DNA from: a bacterium
Lineage (GTDB): Bacteria; Zhuqueibacterota; QNDG01; DSAB01
NCBI GenBank assembly: GCA_011388275.1
Contig: DSAB01000020.1
Location: forward strand, 1-55,956
DNA: 55,956 bases
Direction of reading: 5' to 3'
Below are positions 1 to 8,329 of this stretch, piece by piece. Both the position numbers and the translations under genes were made by a program. Each line of letters opens with the position of its first letter. Position 1 is the first letter of the stretch. Under the pieces are notes generated by a model that worked only from the letters and a program-made list of their open reading frames with translations, did not search any database and was not told where the DNA came from.

Positions 1-49
1 AGGCGAAAAGACGCAGATCGCAGAGCGCGAAGCGCGAAGCGGAAAAGCA
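1..49. repeat. degenerate 7-nt tandem repeat at the left edge
   Basis: From base 1 the sequence divides into seven consecutive heptamers resembling AGAGCGC / GAAGCGC, ending near base 49. Two perfect GCGCGAA units lie at 25-38. The array probably extends beyond the window. It lies downstream of the pyruvate:ferredoxin oxidoreductase gene and has no coding content that I can support. Confidence 0.5.
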
Positions 50-101
50 TTTCGAATTTCGAAGGGCTGGAAAAAACGTGAGATAGTTAGATGTCAAAAG
101 A

Positions 102-138
102 AAAAGGTCTTCCGGTCCTGACGGCCGGAAGACCTTTT
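102..138 (-). terminator. intrinsic terminator of the pyruvate:ferredoxin oxidoreductase gene
   Basis: A perfect 14-bp inverted repeat (arms 102-115 and 125-138, 9-nt loop) begins with AAAA and ends with TTTT, so it can act in both directions. It lies 25 bases past the stop codon of the leftward gene. Confidence 0.8.
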
Positions 139-163
139 AATATAATAGAAATGAGAATGTTTT

Positions 164-3100
164 TCAGCTCTGTGCCAGATTCCTGTACATTTCGTACCGG
201 CGGCGCACCACCTCCTGGAACTCGGTCCAGAATCCTTCCACTCTCTCGGGGAAGGTCTGCTTCAGGGCGGTATAGCGTGTCTCGCCTTTGAGAAACTCTT
301 CCAGATCCATGGAGGGTTCCTTCGAGTCCAGCGTGAAGGGATTCTTTCCCTCCTTTTTCAGCATCGGATTGTACCGGTAGAGCATCCAGTATCCGGAATC
401 CACGGCCCGTTTTTCCTCTTCCTGGGTTTTGGCCATGTCGATGCCGTGGTTGATGCAGGGCGCGTAGGCGATGATGATGGAAGGTCCGGGATAGGATTCG
501 GCTTCGATCACGGCCTTCATCAGCTGGTTCTTGTTGGCTCCCATGGCCACGCTGGCGACATAGACATAGCCGTAGGTCATCATCATCATGCCCAGGTCCT
601 TCTTGATGGTGTTCTTTCCGGCTTCGGCGAATTTGGCCACTGAGCCCAGAGGCGTGGCCTTGGAGGACTGGCCTCCCGTGTTGGAATAGACCTCCGTGTC
701 CAGAACCAGAACATTCACGTTGCGGTTCATGGCCATGACGTGATCCAGTCCGCCGTATCCGATATCGTACGCCCAGCCGTCACCGCCGATGGACCAGACC
801 GATTTATCCACAAAATAGCTCTGCAGTTCCTTTATCCTGGAAAGAGCCGCTTTGGCCTCGCCGTCAGCCTTCTTCAGCGCATCGGGCAGAAGTTTCTGCA
901 GGTTCATGGCGTTCTGCCTGGCCTCTTCACCGGTTTCCGCAAAGAGCTCTTTGGCTTTCTGAAGAGCGGCCTTGAGATCCCCGCCGACACCGGTTTTCAG
1001 AGTCTTTTCAACCTGATACAGAAGCTGTTTCCGGTTGGCGTCCACGGCCAGCCGCATTCCGAATCCATACTCGGCATTGTCCTCGAACAGAGAGTTGGCC
1101 CAGGCCGGACCATGACCGTCCTTGTTCTTGGTATATGGAATGGTTGGAAATGTGGCGCCCCAGATCGAAGAACATCCCGTGGCATTCGCCACAATCATCC
1201 GGTCGCCGAACAACTGTGTAATCAGCTTGACATAGGGCGTTTCACCACAGCCGGCACAGGCTCCCGAGAACTCAAGCAAAGGTTGCTTGAACTGGCTGCC
1301 CTTGACGGTTCCTGTTTTCACGGCGCCGGACAGCACATCTTCCGGAAGACTCAGGAAGTATTTCAGATTCTCGTTCTCACCGGCTTTGCGTTCCTTCTCG
1401 ATGGGCCTGGCGACCAGGGCCTCCTTGGGGCATTCGTTAACGCAGTTCATGCACCCGACACAGTCTTCCACGAAAACCTGAATTTTGTAATCGTATTGAT
1501 CGCCGTCTTTACCCACGGCCTTGAGCGTTTTAAAGGTTTTCGGAGCGTCTTTCAGCAGGGACCGGTCGATGAGTTTGGATCGAATGGCCGCGTGGGGGCA
1601 CACGAAAGAGCACTGGTTGCACTGTATGCAGTTTTCTGGAATCCAGTGCGGTACTGACGGAGCCACGCCCCGTTTTTCCAGCGCCGTGGTACCAGACGGA
1701 ACGAATCCATCGAACGGCATGTGACTGACAGGAATACTCTCCCCTTTCAGCCGCATGACAGGTTCGACCACATTTTTTACAAAGGAACCCGCGTCATCCG
1801 GAACCAGCTTGCCGGTTTTCATGTGCATCTTTGGCAAGGTCCTGGGAATCGGAACTTTTTCCAGAGCCTCGGCGGTCTTGTCCACAGCGTCCCAGTTCAT
1901 TTCCACGATTTCATCGCCCTTTTTCCGGTAGGTCTTCTCAATGGCCTTCTTGATGAGATCGATGGCCTCCTGTCTGGGAAGCACATTTGAAATGATGAAA
2001 AAGGCCGCCTGCATCACGGTATTGATGCGTCCGCCCAGACCCAGGCTCCTGGCAATTTCAAGGGCATCGATATTGTAAAACTGGATGTTCTTTTCGATGA
2101 TGGTCTTCTGCATCTCTTCGGTCAGATTGGCAAAGGCCTCATCCTGAGACCAGTTGGAATTCAGCAGAAAAACCCCGTTTTCCTTGATGCCTTCCAGAAT
2201 GTCATAACGGCCGATGAACGCCTGATTATGGCAGGCCACGAAGTCGGCGTCGGAAACCAGATAGGGAGACTGAATGGGCGATTTTCCGAAACGCAGATGG
2301 CTTCGGGTGATGCCGCCCGATTTCTTGGAGTCGTATTCGAAATATCCCTGGGCGTACATATCGGTGTGGTCACCGATGATCTTGATGGAGTTCTTGTTGG
2401 CGCCCACGGTGCCGTCGGCGCCCAGGCCCCAGAATTTACAGCTGATTGTGCCCTCGGGCAGGGTGTTGATGCGGTCCTTCACGGGAATGGACTTTTTCGT
2501 GACATCGTCTTCGATGCCCACGGTGAAGCCGTGAAATCCATCGGAATTCAGGTGATCGTAAACGGCTTTTACCATGGACGGCGTAAACTCCTTGGAGCTC
2601 AGGCCGTAACGACCGCCGATCACGGAAATTTCCGGCCGGCCTTTAAGAGCCGCCACCACGTCCAGATAGAGGGGTTCGCCGATGGAGCCCGGTTCCTTGG
2701 TCCGGTCCAGAACGGCGATTTTCTTTACCGTTTTGGGAAGGGCCTGAATGAAATGTTCCACGGAGAAAGGCCGGTAAAGGCGGACCTTGATCGCACCAAC
2801 TTTGTATCCGTTTCTGTTCAGATAGCCGATGGTTTCATCCAGGGTCTCATTGGCCGATCCCATGGCGATGACCACCGATTCCGCGTCAGGCGCGCCCACA
2901 TAATCGAAAAGGTGATAGGCGCGGCCGATCTTCTTCGACACCGCGTCCATGATTTGCTGAACGATTTCGGGGGTTTTATCGTAATAGGGATTGACGGTTT
3001 CCCGGCCCTGAAAGTAGACATCCGGATTCTGGGCGCCGACTTTGACCCGGGGCTGTTCCGGATTCAGGGCCCGGCTGCGGAACTTTTCCACATCCTTCAT

Positions 3101-3691
3101 GTCCAGCAGGCTCGCCATGGTTTCATAATCGATGACTTCGATCTTCTGCACTTCACTGGATGTCCGGAATCCGTCGAAAAAATGGACAAAGGGAACCATT
3201 GATTTCAGGGACGCCAGATGCGAAACAATGGCCAGATCCATGACTTCCTGCACGGAACTCGAAGCCAAGAGGCCCCAGCCTGTATTCCGGGCAGACATGA
3301 CGTCGGAATGGTCACCGAAAATGGACAGGGACTGGCAGGCCAGTGAGCGCGCCGAAACATGGAACACCGAAGGCAGCATCTCTCCGGCGATCTTGTGCAT
3401 ATTGGGCAGCATGAGCATCAGACCCTGAGACGCCGTAAAAGTCGTGGTCAGAGCGCCGGCGGAAAGAGAACCGTGCACGGCACCCGAGGCTCCCGCTTCC
3501 GACTGCATTTCAATCACATCGACCTGCTGACCGAAAATATTTTTCCTTCCCTGGGCGGACCAGGAATCGGCCATTTCACCCATGCCGGACGACGGGGTAA
3601 TGGGATAAATGGCGGCCACGTCGCTGAACGCATAGGCCACATGAGTCGCGGCCGTGTTGCCGTCCATCGTCTCTTTTTCAAATGGTTTCAT
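164..3691 (-). CDS. nifJ: pyruvate:ferredoxin (flavodoxin) oxidoreductase
   Basis: Single-chain 1175-residue enzyme that converts pyruvate and CoA to acetyl-CoA and CO2, passing electrons to ferredoxin or flavodoxin in the cytoplasm. The N-terminal domain has the conserved YPITPSS motif. Two ferredoxin-type 4Fe-4S motifs, CIQCNQCSFVCP and CVGCMNCVNECP, lie near residues 687 and 742. The thiamine-diphosphate domain follows, with GCAGCGETP and GGDGWAYDIGYGG. Length and domain order match full-length NifJ/Por enzymes. The start at 3691 is chosen because an AGGGG ribosome site lies just upstream; the frame remains open 13 codons further without a better site. It is monocistronic here, ends at a strong terminator, and points to anaerobic or facultative central metabolism. 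Confidence 0.97.
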   Translation of the reverse strand: MKPFEKETMDGNTAATHVAYAFSDVAAIYPITPSSGMGEMADSWSAQGRKNIFGQQVDVIEMQSEAGASGAVHGSLSAGALTTTFTASQGLMLMLPNMHKIAGEMLPSVFHVSARSLACQSLSIFGDHSDVMSARNTGWGLLASSSVQEVMDLAIVSHLASLKSMVPFVHFFDGFRTSSEVQKIEVIDYETMASLLDMKDVEKFRSRALNPEQPRVKVGAQNPDVYFQGRETVNPYYDKTPEIVQQIMDAVSKKIGRAYHLFDYVGAPDAESVVIAMGSANETLDETIGYLNRNGYKVGAIKVRLYRPFSVEHFIQALPKTVKKIAVLDRTKEPGSIGEPLYLDVVAALKGRPEISVIGGRYGLSSKEFTPSMVKAVYDHLNSDGFHGFTVGIEDDVTKKSIPVKDRINTLPEGTISCKFWGLGADGTVGANKNSIKIIGDHTDMYAQGYFEYDSKKSGGITRSHLRFGKSPIQSPYLVSDADFVACHNQAFIGRYDILEGIKENGVFLLNSNWSQDEAFANLTEEMQKTIIEKNIQFYNIDALEIARSLGLGGRINTVMQAAFFIISNVLPRQEAIDLIKKAIEKTYRKKGDEIVEMNWDAVDKTAEALEKVPIPRTLPKMHMKTGKLVPDDAGSFVKNVVEPVMRLKGESIPVSHMPFDGFVPSGTTALEKRGVAPSVPHWIPENCIQCNQCSFVCPHAAIRSKLIDRSLLKDAPKTFKTLKAVGKDGDQYDYKIQVFVEDCVGCMNCVNECPKEALVARPIEKERKAGENENLKYFLSLPEDVLSGAVKTGTVKGSQFKQPLLEFSGACAGCGETPYVKLITQLFGDRMIVANATGCSSIWGATFPTIPYTKNKDGHGPAWANSLFEDNAEYGFGMRLAVDANRKQLLYQVEKTLKTGVGGDLKAALQKAKELFAETGEEARQNAMNLQKLLPDALKKADGEAKAALSRIKELQSYFVDKSVWSIGGDGWAYDIGYGGLDHVMAMNRNVNVLVLDTEVYSNTGGQSSKATPLGSVAKFAEAGKNTIKKDLGMMMMTYGYVYVASVAMGANKNQLMKAVIEAESYPGPSIIIAYAPCINHGIDMAKTQEEEKRAVDSGYWMLYRYNPMLKKEGKNPFTLDSKEPSMDLEEFLKGETRYTALKQTFPERVEGFWTEFQEVVRRRYEMYRNLAQS

Positions 3692-3840
3692 ATAAAGACC
3701 CCTTATTAGTATATTTGATGAATACTCCAATCCAAAACGAGATCTAGTAATCTAAAGTATTTATTATAAAAAATCAAATAATTTTTAGAAGAAATTAAGT
3801 TTCGAAAACGCGCGGATTCTCCTGAGGGATAAAAAAAGCC

Positions 3841-3868
3841 TTGACATTCGGGTAAAAGTTTCTATATT
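3841..3868 (+). promoter_or_regulatory. sigma70-type promoter of tRNA-Asn
   Basis: A perfect TTGACA -35 box (3841-3846), a 16-bp spacer and TATATT at 3863-3868 lie immediately before the tRNA, whose first base is 3879. Confidence 0.8.
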
Positions 3869-3878
3869 CATTGTTTGT

Positions 3879-3953
3879 TCCGGAGTAGCTCAATGGTAGA
3901 GCGGGTGGCTGTTAACCACTAGGCTGGGGGTTCAAGTCCCTCCTCCGGAGCCA
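3879..3953 (+). tRNA. tRNA-Asn (anticodon GTT)
   Basis: A cloverleaf can be drawn by hand. The acceptor stem pairs TCCGGAG with CTCCGGA, followed by G and an encoded CCA. The D arm contains AGCTCAATGGTAGAGC. The anticodon stem-loop reads GGTGG-CTGTTAA-CCACT with GTT in the anticodon position. The T arm is GGGGG-TTCAAGT-CCCTC. It has its own promoter and terminator. Confidence 0.97.
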
Positions 3954-3958
3954 CTGAG

Positions 3959-3986
3959 CCGCCGGGACCACCTGGCGGTTTTTTTA
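3959..3986 (+). terminator. intrinsic terminator after tRNA-Asn
   Basis: An 8-bp GC-rich hairpin (CCGCCGGG / CCTGGCGG, loop ACCA) is followed directly by a run of seven T, 6 bases after the encoded CCA. Confidence 0.85.
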
Positions 3987-4022
3987 TGCGGCTCTTCGAC
4001 CCGCGACGGCGGACGATGTTCT

Positions 4023-4134
4023 GACCATAGACCATAGACAACAGACGATGGCAGACCATGGTCGATGGTCTGTGGTCCATCGTCGCGGCCGAAGGCCGCC
4101 GCGGTCTGCGGTCCGCGGTCTGTGGTCGCAGACC
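4023..4134. repeat. inverted array of 7-nt repeats (GACCATA / TGTGGTC)
   Basis: Heptamers of the type GACCATA run from 4023 to about 4059. After a turn, complementary-type heptamers (GATGGTC, TGTGGTC, CGCGGTC, TGCGGTC, CGCGGTC, TGTGGTC) run to 4127, followed by GCAGACC. The two halves are in opposite orientation, so the array could fold into a long hairpin or cruciform. The rest of the 3987-4329 gap shows no gene I can support; short open frames across the array look like artefacts of the repeats. Confidence 0.7.
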
Positions 4135-4329
4135 GAAGGTCTGCATCAAGTACCCCGCCGGAGGCACCCGTATAGGTGCTCGGAATCGTAGATTTGACGG
4201 ATCCGGCCACCCGGCAGGTTTTCAGATCGCCGTCAAACAGACTGGAAGACGGATACTTCGCGTTGATGGCCGTTCGACCGGCAGTCAGGAACACGTCATT
4301 CCAACAGCATTATTTCTCAGCCCAATTCC

Positions 4330-4668
4330 TCAATTCGCGCTTGATTTTTTCTTCGATTTTTTTGCCGATCTCTTCCCACTCATCTTCTTTTTCACCGGAT
4401 TCCACAATCCGCCGTGACCCAAAGCGATGACCGCGCCGAGTATGAATCCGAAATCATACCATCCACCCGAATTGTTGATCTCATAGATACCCACGCTGTC
4501 GGTAAAGAGGCTGATGATGAACGTCACAATACAGATCAGACCATGCCAGAATCCCGCCCAAAAACCGGCCGGTTTGGACAGATACATCTCATTGTTCGCC
4601 GCGCAGCCGATAAGACACATCACAAGAGACATGATGGCCAGAACAGCGATCACTTTTCCTGTTTTCAT
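4330..4668 (-). CDS. small putative lipoprotein with membrane segments
   Basis: A 112-residue protein I do not recognise. It starts with a lipoprotein-type signal: MKTG, a hydrophobic stretch, then LIGC-AAN, giving a probable lipidated Cys near residue 18. Hydrophobic segments follow around residues 38-53 (GFWAGFWHGLICIVTFII) and 73-85, with a GGLWNP motif between the last one and a very basic Lys/Ser-rich tail. The start at 4668 has GGAGAA upstream. It stands alone between the repeat array and the Lon-like protease gene, both leftward. Similar short lipoproteins with an aromatic membrane segment are common hypothetical proteins. Function unknown. Confidence 0.75.
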   Translation of the reverse strand: MKTGKVIAVLAIMSLVMCLIGCAANNEMYLSKPAGFWAGFWHGLICIVTFIISLFTDSVGIYEINNSGGWYDFGFILGAVIALGHGGLWNPVKKKMSGKRSAKKSKKKSSAN

Positions 4669-4743
4669 TATGAGTTCTCCCTGACTTTGGATCATACTGT
4701 CTGTTTACGTATATTTCGCCGATTTGGATAAAGAAAGGGCGCC

Positions 4744-7194
4744 TCAGCTTTCCGCATGAAAGCCCTTCAAAGCTTCGGCATAGCGCCGGATCTTCTGATC
4801 CACCTTGTCGTGTATGGATCCCGGGGTGAATCTTCCGTCGTTCTCCCTTTTACCAGCGGGTTCGCCCGTGAGCAGCTCGATCCCCTCATCAACGGTCCCG
4901 GCAGCCCAGATGTGAAACCGGCCCTTTTTCACGGCATTCACCACGTCCTTGCGCAGCATAAGCTGATCGATGTTGGCCCTGGGGATCAGGACGCCCTGGG
5001 AGCCGGACAGACCTTTGGCGCGGCATACATCGTAGAATCCCTGAATTTTATAATTGACGCCACCGATGGCCTGTATCTCTCCTTTCTGATTGACGGATCC
5101 GGTCACGGCGATATCCTGGCGCAGAGGCACATCCGAAAGGGCTGATAAAAGCGCGTAAATTTCCGTGGAGGAAGCCGAATCGCCGTCCACTCCGGAATAG
5201 GACTGTTCGAAGCACAGAGAGGCGGACACGGCCAGGGGTTTGTCCTGGGCGTAGAGACGGCGCAGATAACCGGACAGAATGAGAACGCCCTTGTTGTAAC
5301 TCGAGCCTCCGAGTCCCGCTTCCCGTTCGATATTGATGATGCCGGCTTTTCCCATAGCGGTTTCGGCCGTGATCCGGGAGGGTTTCCCGAATACGTAATC
5401 ACCCAGGTTGTAAACGGAGAGCCCGTTGACCTGACCCACGCGTTTGCCTTTTACATCGATGAGCAGCGTGCCGTCCTCGATCATCTCCTGAATTTTTCCC
5501 TCGATTTTACCGAGGCGGTATTCTTTTTCTTCGATGGCCCTGTCGATATGTTTTACCGAAATTTTCTTCGCCCCGGCCTCGGACGCATAGAAGTGGGCTT
5601 CGCGCATCAGGTCGGCCAGATCGCTGAAACGCGTGGAAAGCTTCTTTTTATTACCTGAAAGTAAAACGCCGTATTCGATCAGACCGGTCAGACCCGTGTC
5701 GTCCAGGGGAAGAAGGTTTTCATCACGGCATATTTTGCTGCTGAACCCCAGGTACTGTTTCAATCCGTTGTCGTTATTTTCCATGACCGTATCGAAATCA
5801 GCCCGGACCTTGAAAATTTTCTTGAACTCATCATCCATCTCGTAGATCAGACGGTAGGTGTATTCATCTCCGATAACCAGGACCTTGACATCGATTCCGA
5901 TGGGTTCGGGTTTCAGGGCGGATGCGAAGAAATTGGAAATCGCTTCAAATCCCTGAATAATGGTTTCCCGGTTTTTCAGAATCCGTTTCAAGACTTTCCA
6001 GACCCCGGGTTCGGCGATGGCTTCAACCAGGTTGAACACCAGATAGCCCCCATTGGCTCTCAGCATGGATCCCGCTTTCAGTTTCGTGAAATCGGTGCGC
6101 CAGATTCCAGATGGATCCCATGACCGCTCGATCATGCCGAACAGGTTGTTGAAGGTGGGGGCCGTTTCGATGACGATGGGAACCCCTTTGGTTTTGGAGT
6201 TGTCCACGATGGTGTTAACCTTGTACGGCAGGAACGGATCGATTGCCGGGGTTTTAATGGAGAGCAGGGTCTGGGCCCGCGTTTGCTTTTCCTCTTCAGA
6301 TTTCTGCTTGAAGGAAGCCAGGTTCTCGAGTATGTGATTCTGAACTTCATTCAGATATTCGGAAACGGCCTTCTGGTCGTGTTTCTTTTTAAGAGCTTTG
6401 ACATGAGTCTCGACAGACGGAAGCACGGCTTCCTTCTCCATCTGCAAAAGCTGTTCCTGGATCTGCTTCTCCTGGTCATGGTGATAAGAAGCCATTTCCT
6501 CCAGCTCCTGAAGAAACGCGTCGTGTTTTTCTCGAAGCGCGTTCACTTCTTCCCGACTCATTTTGCCCGCTTCGACCAACTCCGCCAGTTTTTGCCAGGG
6601 AACAGGCTGTCCGTCGATAACCGGCAGGATCTCGGGCCGGGTGACAAAGCCGGCCTGAACCTGAACCACGGCCATGCCCTGTTTCTTGACCTTTTCCTCG
6701 AGTTTCTGGAACGCTTCCTGAAGATTATTCTTGAACGTGTCCACCACCGACTTGGTTCGGCTCTTGAAGGAATCATTCTCGTAAATCAGCGGGATGTTTT
6801 TTCGCAGCGCCTCGATCATTCTGTCCATGTCTTTGGAAAAGATCTTTCCCTTTCCTGCGGGGAAGAAAAGGGCCCGGGGAGAATCGGCATCGGAAAAATT
6901 ATTCACATAACAGATGTCGTCCGGAGTTTCACCCCTGGAATCCATCTGTTCCAGCAGTTTTTTCACCGTGGTCGATTTTCCGGTTCCGGTCAGGCCGGAT
7001 ACATAAATGTTGTATCCGTGGCTCTTGATCTTCAGGCCCAGACGGATGGCTCTGAGTGCCCTTTCCTGTCCGATGATCTCTTTGCAGGGGGGAACATCAG
7101 CGCAGCTGGTGATACCCCCCAGCCGTTTTTTTTCGCAGGTCCAGCGAAGCTGTTCAGGAGAAAGGCGATGGTTGTTCGCGCCGTTTTTTTGCAT
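4744..7194 (-). CDS. Lon-like ATP-dependent protease (LonB type, peptidase S16)
   Basis: An ATP-driven serine protease of the COG1067 group, distinct from classical LonA because it lacks the LonA N-terminal substrate domain. The 816-residue protein has IIGQERALRAI, then a Walker A motif GLTGTGKST near residue 65. A long, charged, coiled-coil-rich insertion within the ATPase follows (about 130-300). The C-terminal S16 domain has the catalytic Ser in GDSASS (about 671) and the catalytic Lys in GGVNYKIQGF (about 713), so the Ser-Lys dyad is present. The frame is open upstream to a TTG at 7269. I prefer the ATG at 7194 because GGAGG lies 8 bases before it and the family starts close to LSPEQLRW. 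Transcribed divergently from prmC. Role: cytoplasmic protein quality control, inferred from the family. Confidence 0.92.
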   Translation of the reverse strand: MQKNGANNHRLSPEQLRWTCEKKRLGGITSCADVPPCKEIIGQERALRAIRLGLKIKSHGYNIYVSGLTGTGKSTTVKKLLEQMDSRGETPDDICYVNNFSDADSPRALFFPAGKGKIFSKDMDRMIEALRKNIPLIYENDSFKSRTKSVVDTFKNNLQEAFQKLEEKVKKQGMAVVQVQAGFVTRPEILPVIDGQPVPWQKLAELVEAGKMSREEVNALREKHDAFLQELEEMASYHHDQEKQIQEQLLQMEKEAVLPSVETHVKALKKKHDQKAVSEYLNEVQNHILENLASFKQKSEEEKQTRAQTLLSIKTPAIDPFLPYKVNTIVDNSKTKGVPIVIETAPTFNNLFGMIERSWDPSGIWRTDFTKLKAGSMLRANGGYLVFNLVEAIAEPGVWKVLKRILKNRETIIQGFEAISNFFASALKPEPIGIDVKVLVIGDEYTYRLIYEMDDEFKKIFKVRADFDTVMENNDNGLKQYLGFSSKICRDENLLPLDDTGLTGLIEYGVLLSGNKKKLSTRFSDLADLMREAHFYASEAGAKKISVKHIDRAIEEKEYRLGKIEGKIQEMIEDGTLLIDVKGKRVGQVNGLSVYNLGDYVFGKPSRITAETAMGKAGIINIEREAGLGGSSYNKGVLILSGYLRRLYAQDKPLAVSASLCFEQSYSGVDGDSASSTEIYALLSALSDVPLRQDIAVTGSVNQKGEIQAIGGVNYKIQGFYDVCRAKGLSGSQGVLIPRANIDQLMLRKDVVNAVKKGRFHIWAAGTVDEGIELLTGEPAGKRENDGRFTPGSIHDKVDQKIRRYAEALKGFHAES

Positions 7195-7397
7195 AGGCAA
7201 AGCCTCCATGGATAACAGGGGTTCGATACGGTGCATTGGTATTGTACGCTTTTCCAAACCAAGAATCAAGTTAAAAAGCAGTGAGTGAGCAGCGCTGAAA
7301 TGAGTTGGCGTCCGGGCGATTAAAGATTTGTAAGTCTTTAAAAAAATGATTATGTTTAGAAAGAAGCCGGGCGTCGGGAAAAAAAGAAGGGGTTTTT

Positions 7398-8282
7398 ATG
7401 GCATCTCGAACTGCGACCGTCTGGCGTCTTCTGGACGTGCTGCGGGAGGCCTCGGAATATCTGGAACGACAGTCTGTTGAACAGCCCCGTCTCAATGCCG
7501 AGCGGCTGCTGGCGCATGTGCTCGGCCATTCGAGGGTTGATTTGTATCTCCGGTTCGAGCAGCCCATTCAGGCGGATAAGCTCCTGGCCTATAAGGAACT
7601 TCTGCACCGGAGAGCCGGCCGCGAACCGCTGCAGTATATAATCGGTGAAACGGAGTTCATGTCGCTTCCTTTGAATGTTGATTCCCGTGTCCTGATACCC
7701 CGCCCCGAAACCGAGATTCTGACCGAATCCGTCATCACGGACTGGAAAGGCCGTTCACCTTGTATTTTGGACATCGGTACGGGCAGCGGCTGCATAGCGG
7801 TGAGCCTGGCCCATTATCTGCCCGGGTCCAGAGCCCTGGCGATTGATGCGGATGAAGACGCCCTGTCTGTTGCCCGGCTCAACGTGGACAGGCATGGCCT
7901 GTCCGAACGCGTGATCCTGAAACGGGCAGACGGCACAGAGGATATTTTTCTGCGGTCTGTCAGACCCCCTTTGGATGTGGTGGTCTGCAACCCGCCGTAT
8001 GTTTCTTCAGAATCCTGGGAAGATCTGGCGCCGGAGATACGGGAATTCGAGCCCAGAAAAGCCCTGTGTGATGAAGGCGATGGTCTGACATTCTATCGGA
8101 TGCTGGCCCGCGGGCTGTCTCTGATCCCGGTTCCGGAGTTTATGTTTTATCTTGAGATGGGAGACGGCCAGGCCGATGCGGTTCGTACCTTGTTTGGTAC
8201 GGAATGTGTTGCCGATCTGCAAGTTATTGAAGATCTGAATCGCATACCACGGGTTCTTAAAGGAAAGAAAAAGCCGGTTTGA
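7398..8282 (+). CDS. prmC: peptide chain release factor N5-glutamine methyltransferase
   Basis: A SAM-dependent enzyme that methylates the glutamine of the GGQ motif in release factors RF1 and RF2, which speeds peptide release. The 294-residue protein has the N-terminal helical domain that recognises the release factor. It then has the SAM-binding loop LDIGTGSGC (about residue 123) and the diagnostic NPPY motif (about 197), which distinguishes PrmC-type glutamine methyltransferases. AAGGGG lies upstream of the ATG. prfA, often its neighbour, is not adjacent here. The sugar-phosphate mutase follows closely, and the two may be co-transcribed. Confidence 0.95.
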   Translation: MASRTATVWRLLDVLREASEYLERQSVEQPRLNAERLLAHVLGHSRVDLYLRFEQPIQADKLLAYKELLHRRAGREPLQYIIGETEFMSLPLNVDSRVLIPRPETEILTESVITDWKGRSPCILDIGTGSGCIAVSLAHYLPGSRALAIDADEDALSVARLNVDRHGLSERVILKRADGTEDIFLRSVRPPLDVVVCNPPYVSSESWEDLAPEIREFEPRKALCDEGDGLTFYRMLARGLSLIPVPEFMFYLEMGDGQADAVRTLFGTECVADLQVIEDLNRIPRVLKGKKKPV

Positions 8283-8329
8283 TTTCGACCGAACAGGATA
8301 AATGGCATTTTTCAATCAAGGAGGGGACC

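Noticed and set aside
740-1657. Rightward frame of 305 codons across the NifJ C-terminal region
   Set aside because: Shadow of the real gene; the same applies to the other long frames opposite known genes.
2228-3202. Long rightward frame across the NifJ gene (324 codons)
   Set aside because: It is the complement of an unmistakable NifJ coding region and has no family-like sequence or ribosome site.
4023-4134. CRISPR array
   Set aside because: The units are 7 bases with no spacers and no cas genes are present.
4058-4430. Short rightward frames over the heptamer array
   Set aside because: They are low-complexity products of the repeats and run antisense into the small lipoprotein gene.
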